From the NCBI GenBank assembly GCA_036346225.1, contig JARFIW010001670.1:5332001-5396000 (forward strand): a stretch of DNA of 64,000 bases. Direction: 5' to 3'. The position numbers and the translations under genes were made by a program. This DNA is from Platerodrilus igneus (taxonomy: Eukaryota > Arthropoda > Insecta > Coleoptera > Lycidae). Shown here one piece after another: positions 31,601 through 41,814 of this stretch (its first letter is position 1; each line of letters starts with the position of its first letter). The notes below the pieces were generated by a model. That model was not told where the DNA came from. It saw nothing but the letters and a program-made list of their open reading frames with translations, and made no database searches.

Positions 31601-32061
31601 ATCGATTTTGTATATTTATTTGCCTCAGAATTTGCGTACTGACTTCGACATTATTCTATTCAACGTGATGTGTGATTAACAAAACATTACGTTCTCTTCA
31701 TCAGCATTTTGCTGGTTATGTAATTTCTATCAATTTGTTCATTATACCTTGTATTTAATTGAGGGATTTGTTCACACATACTAATACAGACTGCATTTAT
31801 CTCGGCACTTCTATCCGATCGAAATTCGATCCTATCTCCGATCTGTCAAATCAATGCGTATCTCAAGCTATTGCATATATCTCGTGCTTTATTTTAATAG
31901 ATCATAGGATCCACAATTCAGTCCGGTAGAATTGAAGGAAGAGGGACATATAAGAGAGATATGGGTACACAAATAACGTCAAGCGGTATTAAAGGAAACG
32001 TTATTTTGACAGATAAAATATGCGCGCGATTTGATATTTAACACGGCTTGCGTTATTAGAG

Positions 32062-32372
32062 AGTAGGCTTATATCTACAGGTTGCTATTGACGATGCGCG
32101 TTTTGTAATTTTTATCGCTCGCCGAGCGATAAAGTGAATGTCCTCAATAAACGTCAACTTTCGTTGACAAATCGAAGCGAAAACGCCTTCTTTTTATGTA
32201 GCGATTGTAGATAAACATATTTTATCTACAATCGCTACACAAAGAAGGCTTTTGCGCTTTAATTTGACAACGAAAAGTTGACGTTTGTTGAGGACACTTA
32301 CTTTGTCGCTCTCGAGCGGGAAAAACTAGAAAACGCTTGTCGTCAATAGCAACCTGTAGATATAAGCCTGCT
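32062..32372. repeat. Long hairpin (palindromic MITE)
   Basis: Arms of about 150 bp around a short AT centre near 32220: TATCTACAGGTTGCTATTGA is mirrored at 32345-32364, and GTAGCGATTGTAGATAAA forms the base of the loop. Several mismatches occur in the arms. Transcription would give a long double-stranded RNA. No target duplication was recognised. Confidence 0.8.
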
Positions 32373-34077
32373 TACTGATGTGGTAAATCTGAACAATCGA
32401 ATTACCACGAAGTTTAAAAGAATGTGATTTTCCTAAAAGTATTTATGTCTTGTATTTTTTATTTTAAATTAATTTTACAATATGTTTAGTAAGTTTGGTA
32501 TGTTTTAAGTTTTTTCTAATATACTTACGTTCATGAGCATTCGAGTAGTTTCGGTAAAATGGCTGCTAAGTTTTGGCTGCTAACTTCACACCGATTTTTG
32601 GCATTCTTGGCTTTCTTAGATATTAATAATTACAATACTCATATAGTATTTCGTTTCGGTAAACAACCATTCCAATTTAACTAGAACCAAGACTGTTTTT
32701 AGGATCTAAGTTCTGGTTGCAAATCCAGACATAAAGAAAATGGAGACTTCGGTGGAGACCAACAGTATTGAAAAATTATTGGAGCAATCTAATGTCAATA
32801 GTAAAACTTACAGATGAATATGAAAAACATTGAAATATTTAGTTTTTTTTTAAAGTATCTAGATCTCGATCTAGATATACGTGGACTTCTTCTAAAATAT
32901 AAAAGCACGTGCAAGATCAGCAGAAAAAACACATTACTTTTACTTTCCCATTTGAGCATTTCTCTATCTCCAACAGTTTTCAAGATGCTCCTAGTAAAAA
33001 TGAAAAAAACACCGTGTCCCCTTATCCACCGCAACATAGAGTTTCTCATCTATTAAACGAAACAAAAACGCCTAAAAGCAATGAAAAGAGGATTCCTTTT
33101 CTTGCTGGAGAGTCCTGGTAGTATAACACCATACAGAATCACACACTATGAAAATTCCCATAAAATACTGATTTTATTACATATGTATTCGGGTTTTTTA
33201 GGTAGCGTATACCTGGTAAATAATGGAGATAAGCTTGTTTTATTACATTTCCTATATATAAATGTCTCACTTTAAATTTAATTTTTAAAATTCTTGAACG
33301 TCTTCGTGATACTTCCACCATTTTCTAGTGATCTTTTAAATATGAAACTATTCGCTGACTCCAGCTAGCTAAATACTAATTATAAGGTATGGTATGTTTA
33401 AATCAACAGCAACACACTATGTTTTAAAGGTAGATACTTAATTTTAAGATTACTAAAAATTCGGTAACGAAATTTTAACAAAACATTAATAAATTAATAG
33501 ATTAATAAATTAGTTGATTGCGGCAAAATCGCAGAAATCACATAATTTTAATGATTTCGGCAAAATCGCCGAAATCTTTAAAAAACCAGTTGATTTCGGC
33601 GAAATCACCGAAATCATGCAAATTTTTAATGATTTCCGAAATACATGTACGTTTTTACCCTCGTGGTTAACCCCTCGATGCGGCCACATGCGTTCTATTG
33701 TAAGAACGTAAAATTTTAATTTCTTAGACCCTCATCCCCCACACCTCAACTAGAAAAAATTGAAGGAAACCTGAAACAGTCGACCAATATTGTACGGCCA
33801 CTCACTATAGGTGCGGCCACATGAATTCTATTGTAAGAAGGTAAAATTGTTCTCCCCCCTAAAGCCGCGTAAATAGTATATGGTCAATGTGGTCCCGGCC
33901 ATAGGCACAATTTCAGTCAAGTCGCAAAATTCTAATATGTAGCTGTGAGAAAATGGAAAATGGAAAATGGAAAATTACTATAGATTAAAAAAGTTATCGG
34001 AAACGTATACAATATTGGTCTCATTAGACTTTCTTCATTCAACCTAATTAAGGTGCGTGAAACCAAAAATTCTTGTT

Positions 34078-34385
34078 CTAATTAGGCGCTATATTTTGCG
34101 CCGCTGAAACTAAATTTTGCGCCCTCTTAGCATTCAAGTAATTGTAAAAAGAATTTTTTTGTCAAAGCTCACGCAGTGGCTCTTTCTTCACTTTTTCCAA
34201 ATAATGTGCCATAATTAGGCGCCATTTTAAGTCACTAGAACAAAATTTTGCGCCCACTCGGCAAACAAGTTATATTAAAAAAATAATTCCTTTTGCCAAG
34301 TTCACAGTTATATTTTCAATCTAAAAAAAAATTTGTGCTATAATTAAGCGCCATTATGACGAATTAGTTTTATTTTTGGAAAAAA
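34078..34385 (+). repeat. Tandem repeat (about 131 bp) upstream of the PHD ORF
   Basis: Three degenerate units start near 34078, 34211 and 34341 with ATAATTAGGCGC-type sequence, followed by AAATTTTGCGCC and AAGTT-rich stretches. It lies inside the unique centre of the foldback element. Confidence 0.65.
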
Positions 34386-34646
34386 ATGACTAGGAAAAAG
34401 AATCCCACACTACACGTCAGTCATAAAACTTACAACAAAATTTCAAATATAATGCCACACTACTGGGGTGAAGATTTCCTTATTTGCAATAAAACATTTT
34501 GCTTAGGTTCAACGGCAAATAAAGTTGACCATCTGGTTTATTGTGAAGCATGTGAACACTGGTATCATCCGGATTGTGAAAATAAAAAATTAGAAGAATT
34601 ATCTACTAATGAATACAAATGTAAAAAATGTCTGGCCTTACATTAG
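34386..34646 (+). CDS. Small PHD-finger protein inside the foldback element
   Basis: An intact 86-codon frame from the ATG at 34386. Likely zinc ligands in PHD order are C34, C39, C53, C56, H61, C64, C79 and C82 (segments VYCEACEHWYHPDC and YKCKKC). The first pair is spaced C-x4-C instead of the usual C-x2-C. PHD fingers bind histone tails or serve as accessory zinc domains in transposon proteins. The N-terminal 30 residues are basic and unrecognised, and there is no catalytic domain. It could be an exon captured from a host or transposon gene, or the remains of the element's own protein. The open frame in otherwise decayed DNA suggests recent capture or selection. A poly-A signal (AATAAA) follows near 34670. 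Confidence 0.62.
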   Translation: MTRKKNPTLHVSHKTYNKISNIMPHYWGEDFLICNKTFCLGSTANKVDHLVYCEACEHWYHPDCENKKLEELSTNEYKCKKCLALH

Positions 34647-34724
34647 AAATTTTACTTTCAAATAAATATATAATAAAGCATGTACTCAACGAAACAATTT
34701 GTATAGATTGTTCCATTCTGATTA

Positions 34725-35230
34725 GTCGACTTTTTCAGGTTTTCTTCAATTTTTTCTAGTTGGGGATGAGGGGGGATAGAAAATTTAAATTATACGTTTT
34801 TACAATAAAGCGCATTTGCCGCACCCATACTGAGTGTCCGCACATTATTGGTCGACTTTTCAGGTCCTCTTCAATTTTCTCTAATTGGGATTTGGGGGAG
34901 AATTACAATTTTACCTTCTTACAATAGAACTCATGTGGCCGCACCTATACTGAGTGACCGCACAATACTGGTCGATTGTTTCAGGTTTTCTTCAATTTTT
35001 TCTAGTTGGGGGCCTAGAAAATTAAAATTTTACGTCCTTACAATAGAACGCATGTGGCCGCACCTATACTGTGTGGCCGCACAATATTGGTCGACTATTT
35101 TAGGTGTTCTTCAATTTTTTCTAGTTGGTTTGAGGGGGGGGGGTAGAAATTCAAAATTTTACGTTCTTACAATATAACTCGCATGGCCGCACTTATACTG
35201 AGTGGCCGCACAATATTGGTTGAGTTTTTT
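34725..35230 (-). repeat. Right-arm tandem units of the foldback element (inverted)
   Basis: Units near 34810, 34935, 35054 and 35184 carry CATGTGGCCGCACCTATACT, CACAATATTGGTCGAC and GTCTAG-type blocks, reverse complements of the left-arm units. Period is about 120-130 bp. The frame at 34848-35177 is an artefact of this array. Confidence 0.85.
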
Positions 35231-35395
35231 TAGATATTTTTGGAAAAAAGGGTGTAAGGGGGTGGCAAAAAATGAAATTTTTTGGGGTAATATGGTTGAA
35301 CCTACGTGGGCGTACTCACACATTCTGGACGCATTTGATTAAAAAAGTAGTACATACTTTTATAAAATATTATTAGTTGGTCAGCAAATTAGCAT

Positions 35396-36209
35396 GGTCC
35401 ATCAAAAACTTCCTTGCGATAATCCATATTGCAGAATAAGCCAAAATTTCTGATATCCCTTTCGGAACTGTACCTTCAGTATTTCGTTAATGCTAATTTG
35501 ATAAGTGCTCTTGTAATACGACATCCGTTTCCTCTATGTCGCCGTATGCATCGATAATTCATCGTGATATTTCTGTAGTCAAGACATTCTCAAACCTAGT
35601 TTTAAAGTCTGAGGGCATTCTCGTCATTTGCATGGCCTGGCGCATTCTATTACAAAAACTCTATTGCAATAACAACAGTTCATTATTATCAACTGATTAC
35701 ACAAGCCTTTCCAACTATTTATAGCTACAGTGAAATTCTAAATTACTTACTCAGGGTGGTTTACTTCCAGTTAATCGTTAAAAGTACAAATACCAATTCT
35801 TTAAAGCCAAAATGCTATCTTCTTAATTACTATTGGATGAACTTATAATTAACTATCTAAGCACTCACTAATTGTTAATTTATATCGATCACTACAATAA
35901 TTTATATCGCACAGAACTATTTACTTTAACACTATGTATATTAATTTCCTTTATATCGCGGTTTTGCGTTGTTCCGGTAGACCATGTGACGCCCTATTGT
36001 ACTGCTCCCCTATTAAAGTTATTCTGTCTCGGAACACCCGTGAGTTAGACGCTGGAGGTTCCTCTGGCGGTAAGGACAATCGGAACCATTTCTGCGGCTC
36101 CCATGTTGATGGAAGTAGCAATCAGCACTTTTTGTAGCAGGCGCTGTACTATTTGAATTGTAACCACACACCAAGATTTGGACCTCAGTTTTCGTAAACA
36201 GTACATCTA
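35396..36209 (-). other. Possible LTR-retroelement remnant and an AT-rich repeat copy
   Basis: On the minus strand a frame at 36019-36216 has ADCYFHQHGSRRNGSDCPYR, which may be a degraded Gag-type CCHC/HC finger. Another minus-strand piece near 35600-35650 reads RMRQAMQMTRMPSDFKTRF, plausible for a retroelement polyprotein. Positions about 35640-35910 share sequence with 62320-62600 (for example ATCGATATAAATTA on the minus strand). Weak evidence only. Confidence 0.3.
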
Positions 36210-36801
36210 GAGGCAAATCAGTTTAAGAAGAACCCAACGTCATATGCCAGATTGCGCAGAAATGTAATATCAGTGGCGTAGTTGAGTTATTACAGTATAT
36301 ACGGAAGATATGGCGTTAAATAGTAAAAAAATAAACATAACCAATTAAATTATAATTTATAATTTTTAATATAATATCGCCATGTGAGTTGTGTGCATCA
36401 ATATCCCTAAAAAATACTGCTATAGCAAGGTTATTTTGTAAAATCCGATAAAGTAAATGATTGAATACCATGGCCTACTTAAGTGGTTTCTATCTCATTC
36501 TAGTGTTCTGCAAACACATCTGTTGAGTAACTTATTGTTTTATTAATGTTAATTGTTATATAAAAGATATTTTATATTAGTTAGATGGCGGTTTAAAACT
36601 GTCCGTCTGTGTATCAAGTAAAAATAAATAGTAATGAAATCTAAAACTTTTACAAGGTAATTTCCGATTGGTTGATCATAAAATTCTACGCCACTAAAAC
36701 CTGAATACTGCCATCCCTAGTTACATATAATGAACTGTTCCTAACCAATTTTTGCTTTGTGCGCATGATGACGTTGGGTTCTTCTTAAAGTGATTTGCCT
36801 C
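36210..36801. mobile_element. MITE with TA target duplication (592 bp)
   Basis: Inverted termini GAGGCAAATCA, then one mismatch and TTTAAGAAGAACCCAACGTC, about 33 bp in all, with TA at 36208-36209 and 36802-36803, as for Tc1/mariner insertions. Further inward, GTGGCGTAG (36275) pairs with CTACGCCAC (36688). No coding capacity. Confidence 0.85.
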
Positions 36802-36985
36802 TAACATATTTGGTACCACTCCAGTCCACAACCGATCTTAGGTATGGCCAACTTCCTGTCTCTAAAATTGATATGGACCTTGAGCTCCACTAATGCCCTT
36901 CACAGATCCTGATAATTCGATTCACCAGAAGGTATGTGCTTAGTCACCATAGTAATAGATGTTACGTTGTCGGTCGTTTAGCCGA

Positions 36986-37278
36986 GGCGACTCCGTGGCG
37001 TAGTGGTATGTGTGTGACTACTACGCCCAAGGTCCCGGGTTCGAATCCCGACACGGTCCGCTTGAAAATGTTAGGCGAGCATTTTTCACAAAAATACACC
37101 CTCGTTCGGATGAGAGGTAAAATGGAGGTCCCGTGTGTGAGTGTTGTTACGCACGTTAAAGATCCCTACCTTGCTTGGAACAGCAAGGGTTCGGCAAAAT
37201 TCCAAATTTTCCAGGTAAAAAAAAAAAACTCGCTTCCTGGCCAATGTAGTACCTTCGGGTGGAGCATTGGAAAATCAC
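36986..37278 (+). mobile_element. tRNA-derived SINE, copy 2
   Basis: Same family as 30971-31273. It has a good A box TGGCGTAGTGG (36996-37006) and a consensus B box GGTTCGAATCC (37038-37048). The body shares GATGAGAGGTAAAATGGAGG, CCCGTGTGTGAGTGTTGT and ACGCACGTTAAAGATCCC with copy 1, and it ends with the GGAGCATTGG block. Target duplication not clear. The long frame at 36936-37559 runs through it and is not a gene. Confidence 0.88.
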
Positions 37279-37289
37279 ATGTAATGTCT

Positions 37290-37560
37290 TCCTTATTACA
37301 TATTATGGAAGCACTACAATTAACTATCCAAATACTATTTACTAATTTATATAATCACCAAGTAATTTATATCAACAGAGAGTCATTTATGTTGACAGTA
37401 ATTTATGTCACATATGTACCACTATTTATTTCATATCACAAATATCAAACTAGATATGGTAATCAAAGCTTTAATCAGAAATCAACTTTAATTAGAACTG
37501 AACTGCAGAATCTCTTAACGGCGATTTATACTTTATCCGATTGTTCTAAATCATTCTAAA
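37290..37560 (-). repeat. AT-rich interspersed repeat, copy 2
   Basis: On the minus strand it shows GCTTTGATTACC, GTGGTACATATGTGACATAA, ATAAATTACT and GGATAGTTAATTGTAG, in the same order as the plus-strand copy at 62320-62600. A third partial copy is at about 35640-35910. Confidence 0.6.
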
Positions 37561-38170
37561 ATATACGGGAATTATGCAGATAACATTCTCGACTGTACCT
37601 ACTGTAATATTTAAATGCAAAGTCTTGCACCTGTTAATCAAGGGATTTCGCAACGCAGGAGCTGTCAATCATCTTTTGTGCTCAAATTCTTCGTTTACGT
37701 TTTAATGTAATTATTCTGGTCACAGGTAAACCAAGCGGTGCCACAGTGTTTAAGTTATAGAAGTCAAGAATCGCGACTTGGTAAATATCAAAATCCTCGG
37801 CTTTAGAGAGGTCATTCAAAATACTGTTTTCGATGTGCCGGTGTAGTGGAGTTAGAAAAATTAACTCCGCTCACTTCATTACTGTTATTGCCCAACTAAT
37901 AATGGAAAAACTCAAATAGGAAGTAAAAAGAAAATTTAACTTAGCATTGTATATTTTTAGAGGTAGGTTGATGACTATATGTTTCATGATAAAACAGAAT
38001 CTTTGGTAAAAATATGTAATAGCTTTTATAAAATTTACAATTTACAACACAGACAGAAGGACGGAACAAAATCAATTTTCTGGATATGACCTTGCACAGA
38101 GAAAATAAAAAATAATAATCGAATGGAACCCGAACGTACATCGTCGTGTAGATATAGAAATTTAGCAGAT
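37561..38170. other. AT-rich spacer, nothing recognised
   Basis: No domain, RNA gene or repeat boundary seen. Confidence 0.35.
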
Positions 38171-38710
38171 GATTCTTTATCATTTGGTTTTCAGTCCTGG
38201 AACTGGTTGGACGCGTACCTCCATTGTTTCTTATTTTTTTGAAATTCCCACAGCCTACATCTTTTACTATGTGTGTACAATAGTTTAATCTATCTACCTC
38301 TACGTCTCTTTTTTGCTTTCTGTGCTTCTACTCTAGCCCGCACTATTCCCTCATGCCTTAGAACGTGTCCTATCATCCTATCGCTCCTTTTTTTTTCTGT
38401 TTTTCACACATTTCTTTCTTCCCATACCATTTTTAGTACCTTTATGATCTTAACTTTGTCTGTTTATTATATCTTCATCATACGTCTGTAGTACCACATT
38501 GCAAAGGGTTCAGTTTTTTCCTGTCCGCTTCTCGTACTGTTCACGTTTTTCAACCGAACAGTTCTGTACTCCAAACATATGCTTTCGGCAGTCTTTTTCT
38601 TGTTTCCGCGTTTGTTGTTTTCGAACATAGTAGTTGCTTTTTCTTCCTAAATGCAGCACGGCTTGTGCTAATATTGTTTTATATTTTTTTTGCACTTTTC
38701 TCATCTTGCG
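38171..38710 (-). repeat. Inverted 3' end of the GAT-tailed endonuclease/RT retroelement
   Basis: On the minus strand the translation includes MVWEERNV, RIGHVLRHEGIVRARVE and a Lys/Arg-rich end, then the family 3' block with CCAACCAGTTCCAGGACTG near 38195. This is the most complete of the inverted 3' ends, with the connector just upstream also visible (QTWSTEL-like, degraded). 5' truncated and frameshifted. Confidence 0.68.
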
Positions 38711-38754
38711 TTGTACGGTACGTACAGATTATTCTTTAGGCAAATTCAATAAAA

Positions 38755-39669
38755 AAAGCCACTGAATTAAAATCAGGGGACCGTGGGGGCCACACAGTTG
38801 GTCCTAAGCGTCCGATCCATCGCACCGGAAAAGTGCTATTCAAATGGTTTCGCACTTGCACGGCGTCCTGAGCACGCACCCGTCGTTCTACAACCACATT
38901 GTACGCCTCAATTCTAAAGGTACGTTTTCGAACAGAATAGCAAGATATTGTTGTACAAACTACATATTTTGTTCCCCGTTTAATATTTCAGTTAATTCAA
39001 AGGTCCTATCTCCCCGTTTAAGACGACAGTTCATTAATTAATGTTTTCCTTATCTTAGCCGTAAGTGACACTTACGTAACTAAGACGACTTTCCGTAAGT
39101 TGCATTTACTAGGATGGCTGTGAAGCGGGACGTAAATTTTTACTTACTTCTTTTGGGACGTAAGTGATAGATTGTCATCCAAATGAACGAAGCTATGGTT
39201 ACAAATCCATGGTTACGGTTCTAAGCCTACACTAAATAATTCTCTATTCTTATTTGAATTTTAAACTTAATTTAAGAGCATTTGTAATGATTCTGAATTT
39301 AGAGGTAGGGGGAAAAAATAATATACATAACGCGCGACGGAATTACCCTAATCTTCTGCAGCATCTGGCGACAAAAGACTAACCTAGCGCGGTATTTTTA
39401 CGACTACAGTTGGTCATGTTAAGTGTAAAGTTGGTGGCTTTTCAAACTCGATGGTTTGCAGTTTTTGAACGGTTCGTTGGGAAATAACTTCGTACTGATA
39501 TGGTCGGATCTGCATTAAATTTATCGAGCACTTCTTCAACAATTTGCCGAGGTCTGCCTTCATTTACGTGGCCAACACGTCTACCAGATAGTCTACCTTC
39601 TGTGTATGCGTTGTATACTCGAGCATCTTCATTTCCGTTGTTGCCGCACTCGTTGTATTCAAAATGCAT
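38755..39669 (-). pseudogene. Mariner/IS630-type transposase remnant (HTH plus DDE end)
   Basis: The minus-strand open frame at 39669-39442 gives MHFEYNECGNNGNEDARVYN and later GRPRQIVEEVLDKFNADPTI, the helix-turn-helix region labelled DUF4817 in insect transposons. About 550 bp further on the minus strand, near 38835-38760, comes FPVRWIGRLGPTVWPPRSPD followed by FN. This is the end of a DDE_3 domain; its PD carries the third catalytic acid. The segment between is unreadable or replaced. Two separate fragments of one transposase is the simplest reading. Confidence 0.65.
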
Positions 39670-41814
39670 GTTTGTTTACTTGTGTGGTGTGAACTGGGCC
39701 ATTGTAGAAGGATCTAATGCAAAATAAAAAGCAAAAAGAGCAGTTTAGGTAATTCTAAACAAACTAAGTTTAAATCACAAAAAACATCATGTCAGAGTTT
39801 ATAGCATATACCTGATAACAATTTAATGCAAATCATGGTCAAAGCAAATTGTCCTGAACGAATATCGCACTGATGAATGTAACTGAAGAGTGCAAACGAA
39901 TCATCCACACTGGCTTCAGTATTTGTCGCGTTTCCTACAAAACACATCACTCCAGCTTGTTTTCCCCTCTTCTGGATGTTGTTCGTCGACTATCACGAAA
40001 TTCATGATTAAGGCTATTACGATCACCTTAAAAATTTGATACCGTCGAAACACAATTGTTCTTGATGGGGAAGAGAGGTTTTTAATTCCAGCTTGCGGCA
40101 ACGACTTGCTAGTGGAAAATCTTAGTCATTGTTCTGGATGTTTGTGGTGTATTGCTTATTAGATGGAGCATCTGACTTTAGCAGTTCATGTTTCCATAGT
40201 TTTATCAGAGTAAAAAGAGAGGAAGGGTGTAAATTTTTTTGTACGCATGAGTCCCTAATGTTAGCACTTGTTTACCGAGAATTTTTGTGCGGCGGCAACA
40301 ATAAAAATCATAAATTAAAAATTTCAATAAACGAATTTATCGTGTAAGGAGAACGAATGTTCAAGAATAGTCTCTTTGCTATTAAATTTGAGCACCTACA
40401 GGAATGCAGCGATTGTTTGACTTGAACAGTATTCTTTATCTCATGAACTTCCAAGACTTATTACTTTCAAACACCGTTAGCTAGAATTTTCGGCTGTGCG
40501 ATTAATCAGGATTATTTGTTAAGTAACATCCTCTAAACATATTGCCCCTTTTTTAAATTTATATCTTTATACTACAATAGATTTTTAGTCAGTCAATTAC
40601 TGACACTCTAAAAAAATTCAGAACTTTGCTGTTAAAAAACCTTATAGACGCAGCTGTGGGAATTAATTTTCTCAGATGCTCATGAACAAGACAAGGTTTG
40701 TACGCATAGAAATTTATGTGACATTGTATGGATGAAAGGAGACTGATAGATGATTTTGGAAATTAGAGATGAGGGTTTTAAAGGGGAATTTAGACGAAAG
40801 CTAAGTAGATTAAACGTTTAATGTTCGTAGACGTTTTTGGTATAAAACTTGTGATTATGACAAACTGAGATGAGAGTGACCAAGGAAGTTAATTTAGCGA
40901 TTGTGAAAATTTTGAAACGCTGTATAATGCCTATGATTTTTGTATAATTTAAGATAAAGGTGGCGAAAGGGTTTTGCAGAAGAAGATTGAATACACGTGT
41001 TAAATTTAACGTATGTATAACTTTTGAAAATGTTTCAAAACTTTTGGCTATTCGGCATATTGAAATAGCAGCTTTTTTTAGGGACTTGCTCTCACGTGGT
41101 GCATAATGTTTAGACACACGAGCAGTTTTTACGTTTACTTTGCACACGGATCTTCGCTAGAAATTGTGTCACTTTTTTTGTTTTCCCATTCGTATATACC
41201 TAAAGATAAACGAGAATACTGTATTACAATTTAATTCTTATTTTAGAATCTGGTGTTATTACAATGTAATTGTCATTTAAGCCTCGTTTCCTGCAGCATA
41301 TTTTGCATGCCAACTAGATTACTATTGCTGGTTATTCGAGTATGCCTTGTTTATAATTGTAATACCTACGCTTTGCAAGGTCGCTGGCGTCCAAAGGAAG
41401 CGTCGTTCGGCGTCGTGAGCTGGCTGCTATTTTAAAACTTTATTTAAATGCGTTGCGGCCTACGTTTTTGTTGGAATTTGTCATATTTTTACATCAGCGC
41501 TATAATCAACTTGTGTGCTAGATTTCAAGATCTGGAACTTACAAAATATTTCTAATTTTATAGCGTTTAACTCGTTCAAATGAGATATTCACTTTGTGAC
41601 TTTTACATGTGTTGAAGTATTATTTTTAATTTATGATTATAAGCTCTGAAAGAATTTTGAGTTTGTTTAAAATTACTACTTGTCATTTCGATATTTTCAT
41701 TTTCTGAACAAAATTTATTATTTTGGCGTTTTTTACGAGTATAACTGAATCAGAGACATGATATAACTAGTCTGCGCCTATAATATAGCGTGTATATAAA
41801 GCTATTGGTGCAAG
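39670..41814. other. Long non-coding stretch, nothing recognised
   Basis: AT-rich with several short open frames, none with a recognisable domain or codon pattern. No tRNA, microsatellite or clear inverted repeat noticed. It ends at the long-TIR element. Confidence 0.35.

Larger units (their letters stand above)
31394..33677. mobile_element. DNA transposon with 8-bp target duplication inside the foldback arm
   Basis: Flanked by ATGCGGCC at 31386-31393 and 33678-33685, part of a foldback subrepeat. Termini are perfect 15-bp inverted repeats CGAGGGGTTAACCAC. An 8-bp duplication fits hAT or P-like superfamilies, though the ends lack the usual hAT CA-G start. The interior holds GAAATC-type minisatellites near both ends and a long hairpin. 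A frame at 32909-33121 and a short frame starting METSVETNSIEKLL near 32740 could be captured exons; neither is recognisable. Probably non-autonomous. Confidence 0.75.
30245..35395. mobile_element. Foldback-type element with long terminal inverted repeats made of subrepeats
   Basis: The outer left sequence ATGCTAATTTGCTGACCAAC returns in inverted form at 35376-35395. Inward, GTACTACTTTTTTAATCAAA, GTGCGGCCATGTGGGTTCAA and a chain of roughly 129-bp units are also mirrored (30.3-31.4 kb against 34.7-35.3 kb). The unique interior includes a short tandem repeat and a PHD-finger ORF (33.85-34.72 kb). A SINE and an 8-bp-duplication element have inserted into the left arm; without them the element would be about 2.5 kb. 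No target duplication was found. Confidence 0.78.

Noticed and set aside
31367..31679. Three overlapping frames rich in Arg, Asn, Pro and Ser
   Set aside because: All three frames stay open across an 18-bp minisatellite (CCGAAATC units), an effect of the repeat period.
32795..33321. Overlapping frames on both strands within the 8-bp-duplication element
   Set aside because: One (32909-33121) looks mildly protein-like, but no domain, start context or splice structure supports it.
36936..37559. 207-codon open frame
   Set aside because: Runs straight through a tRNA-derived SINE and an AT-rich repeat; no domain.
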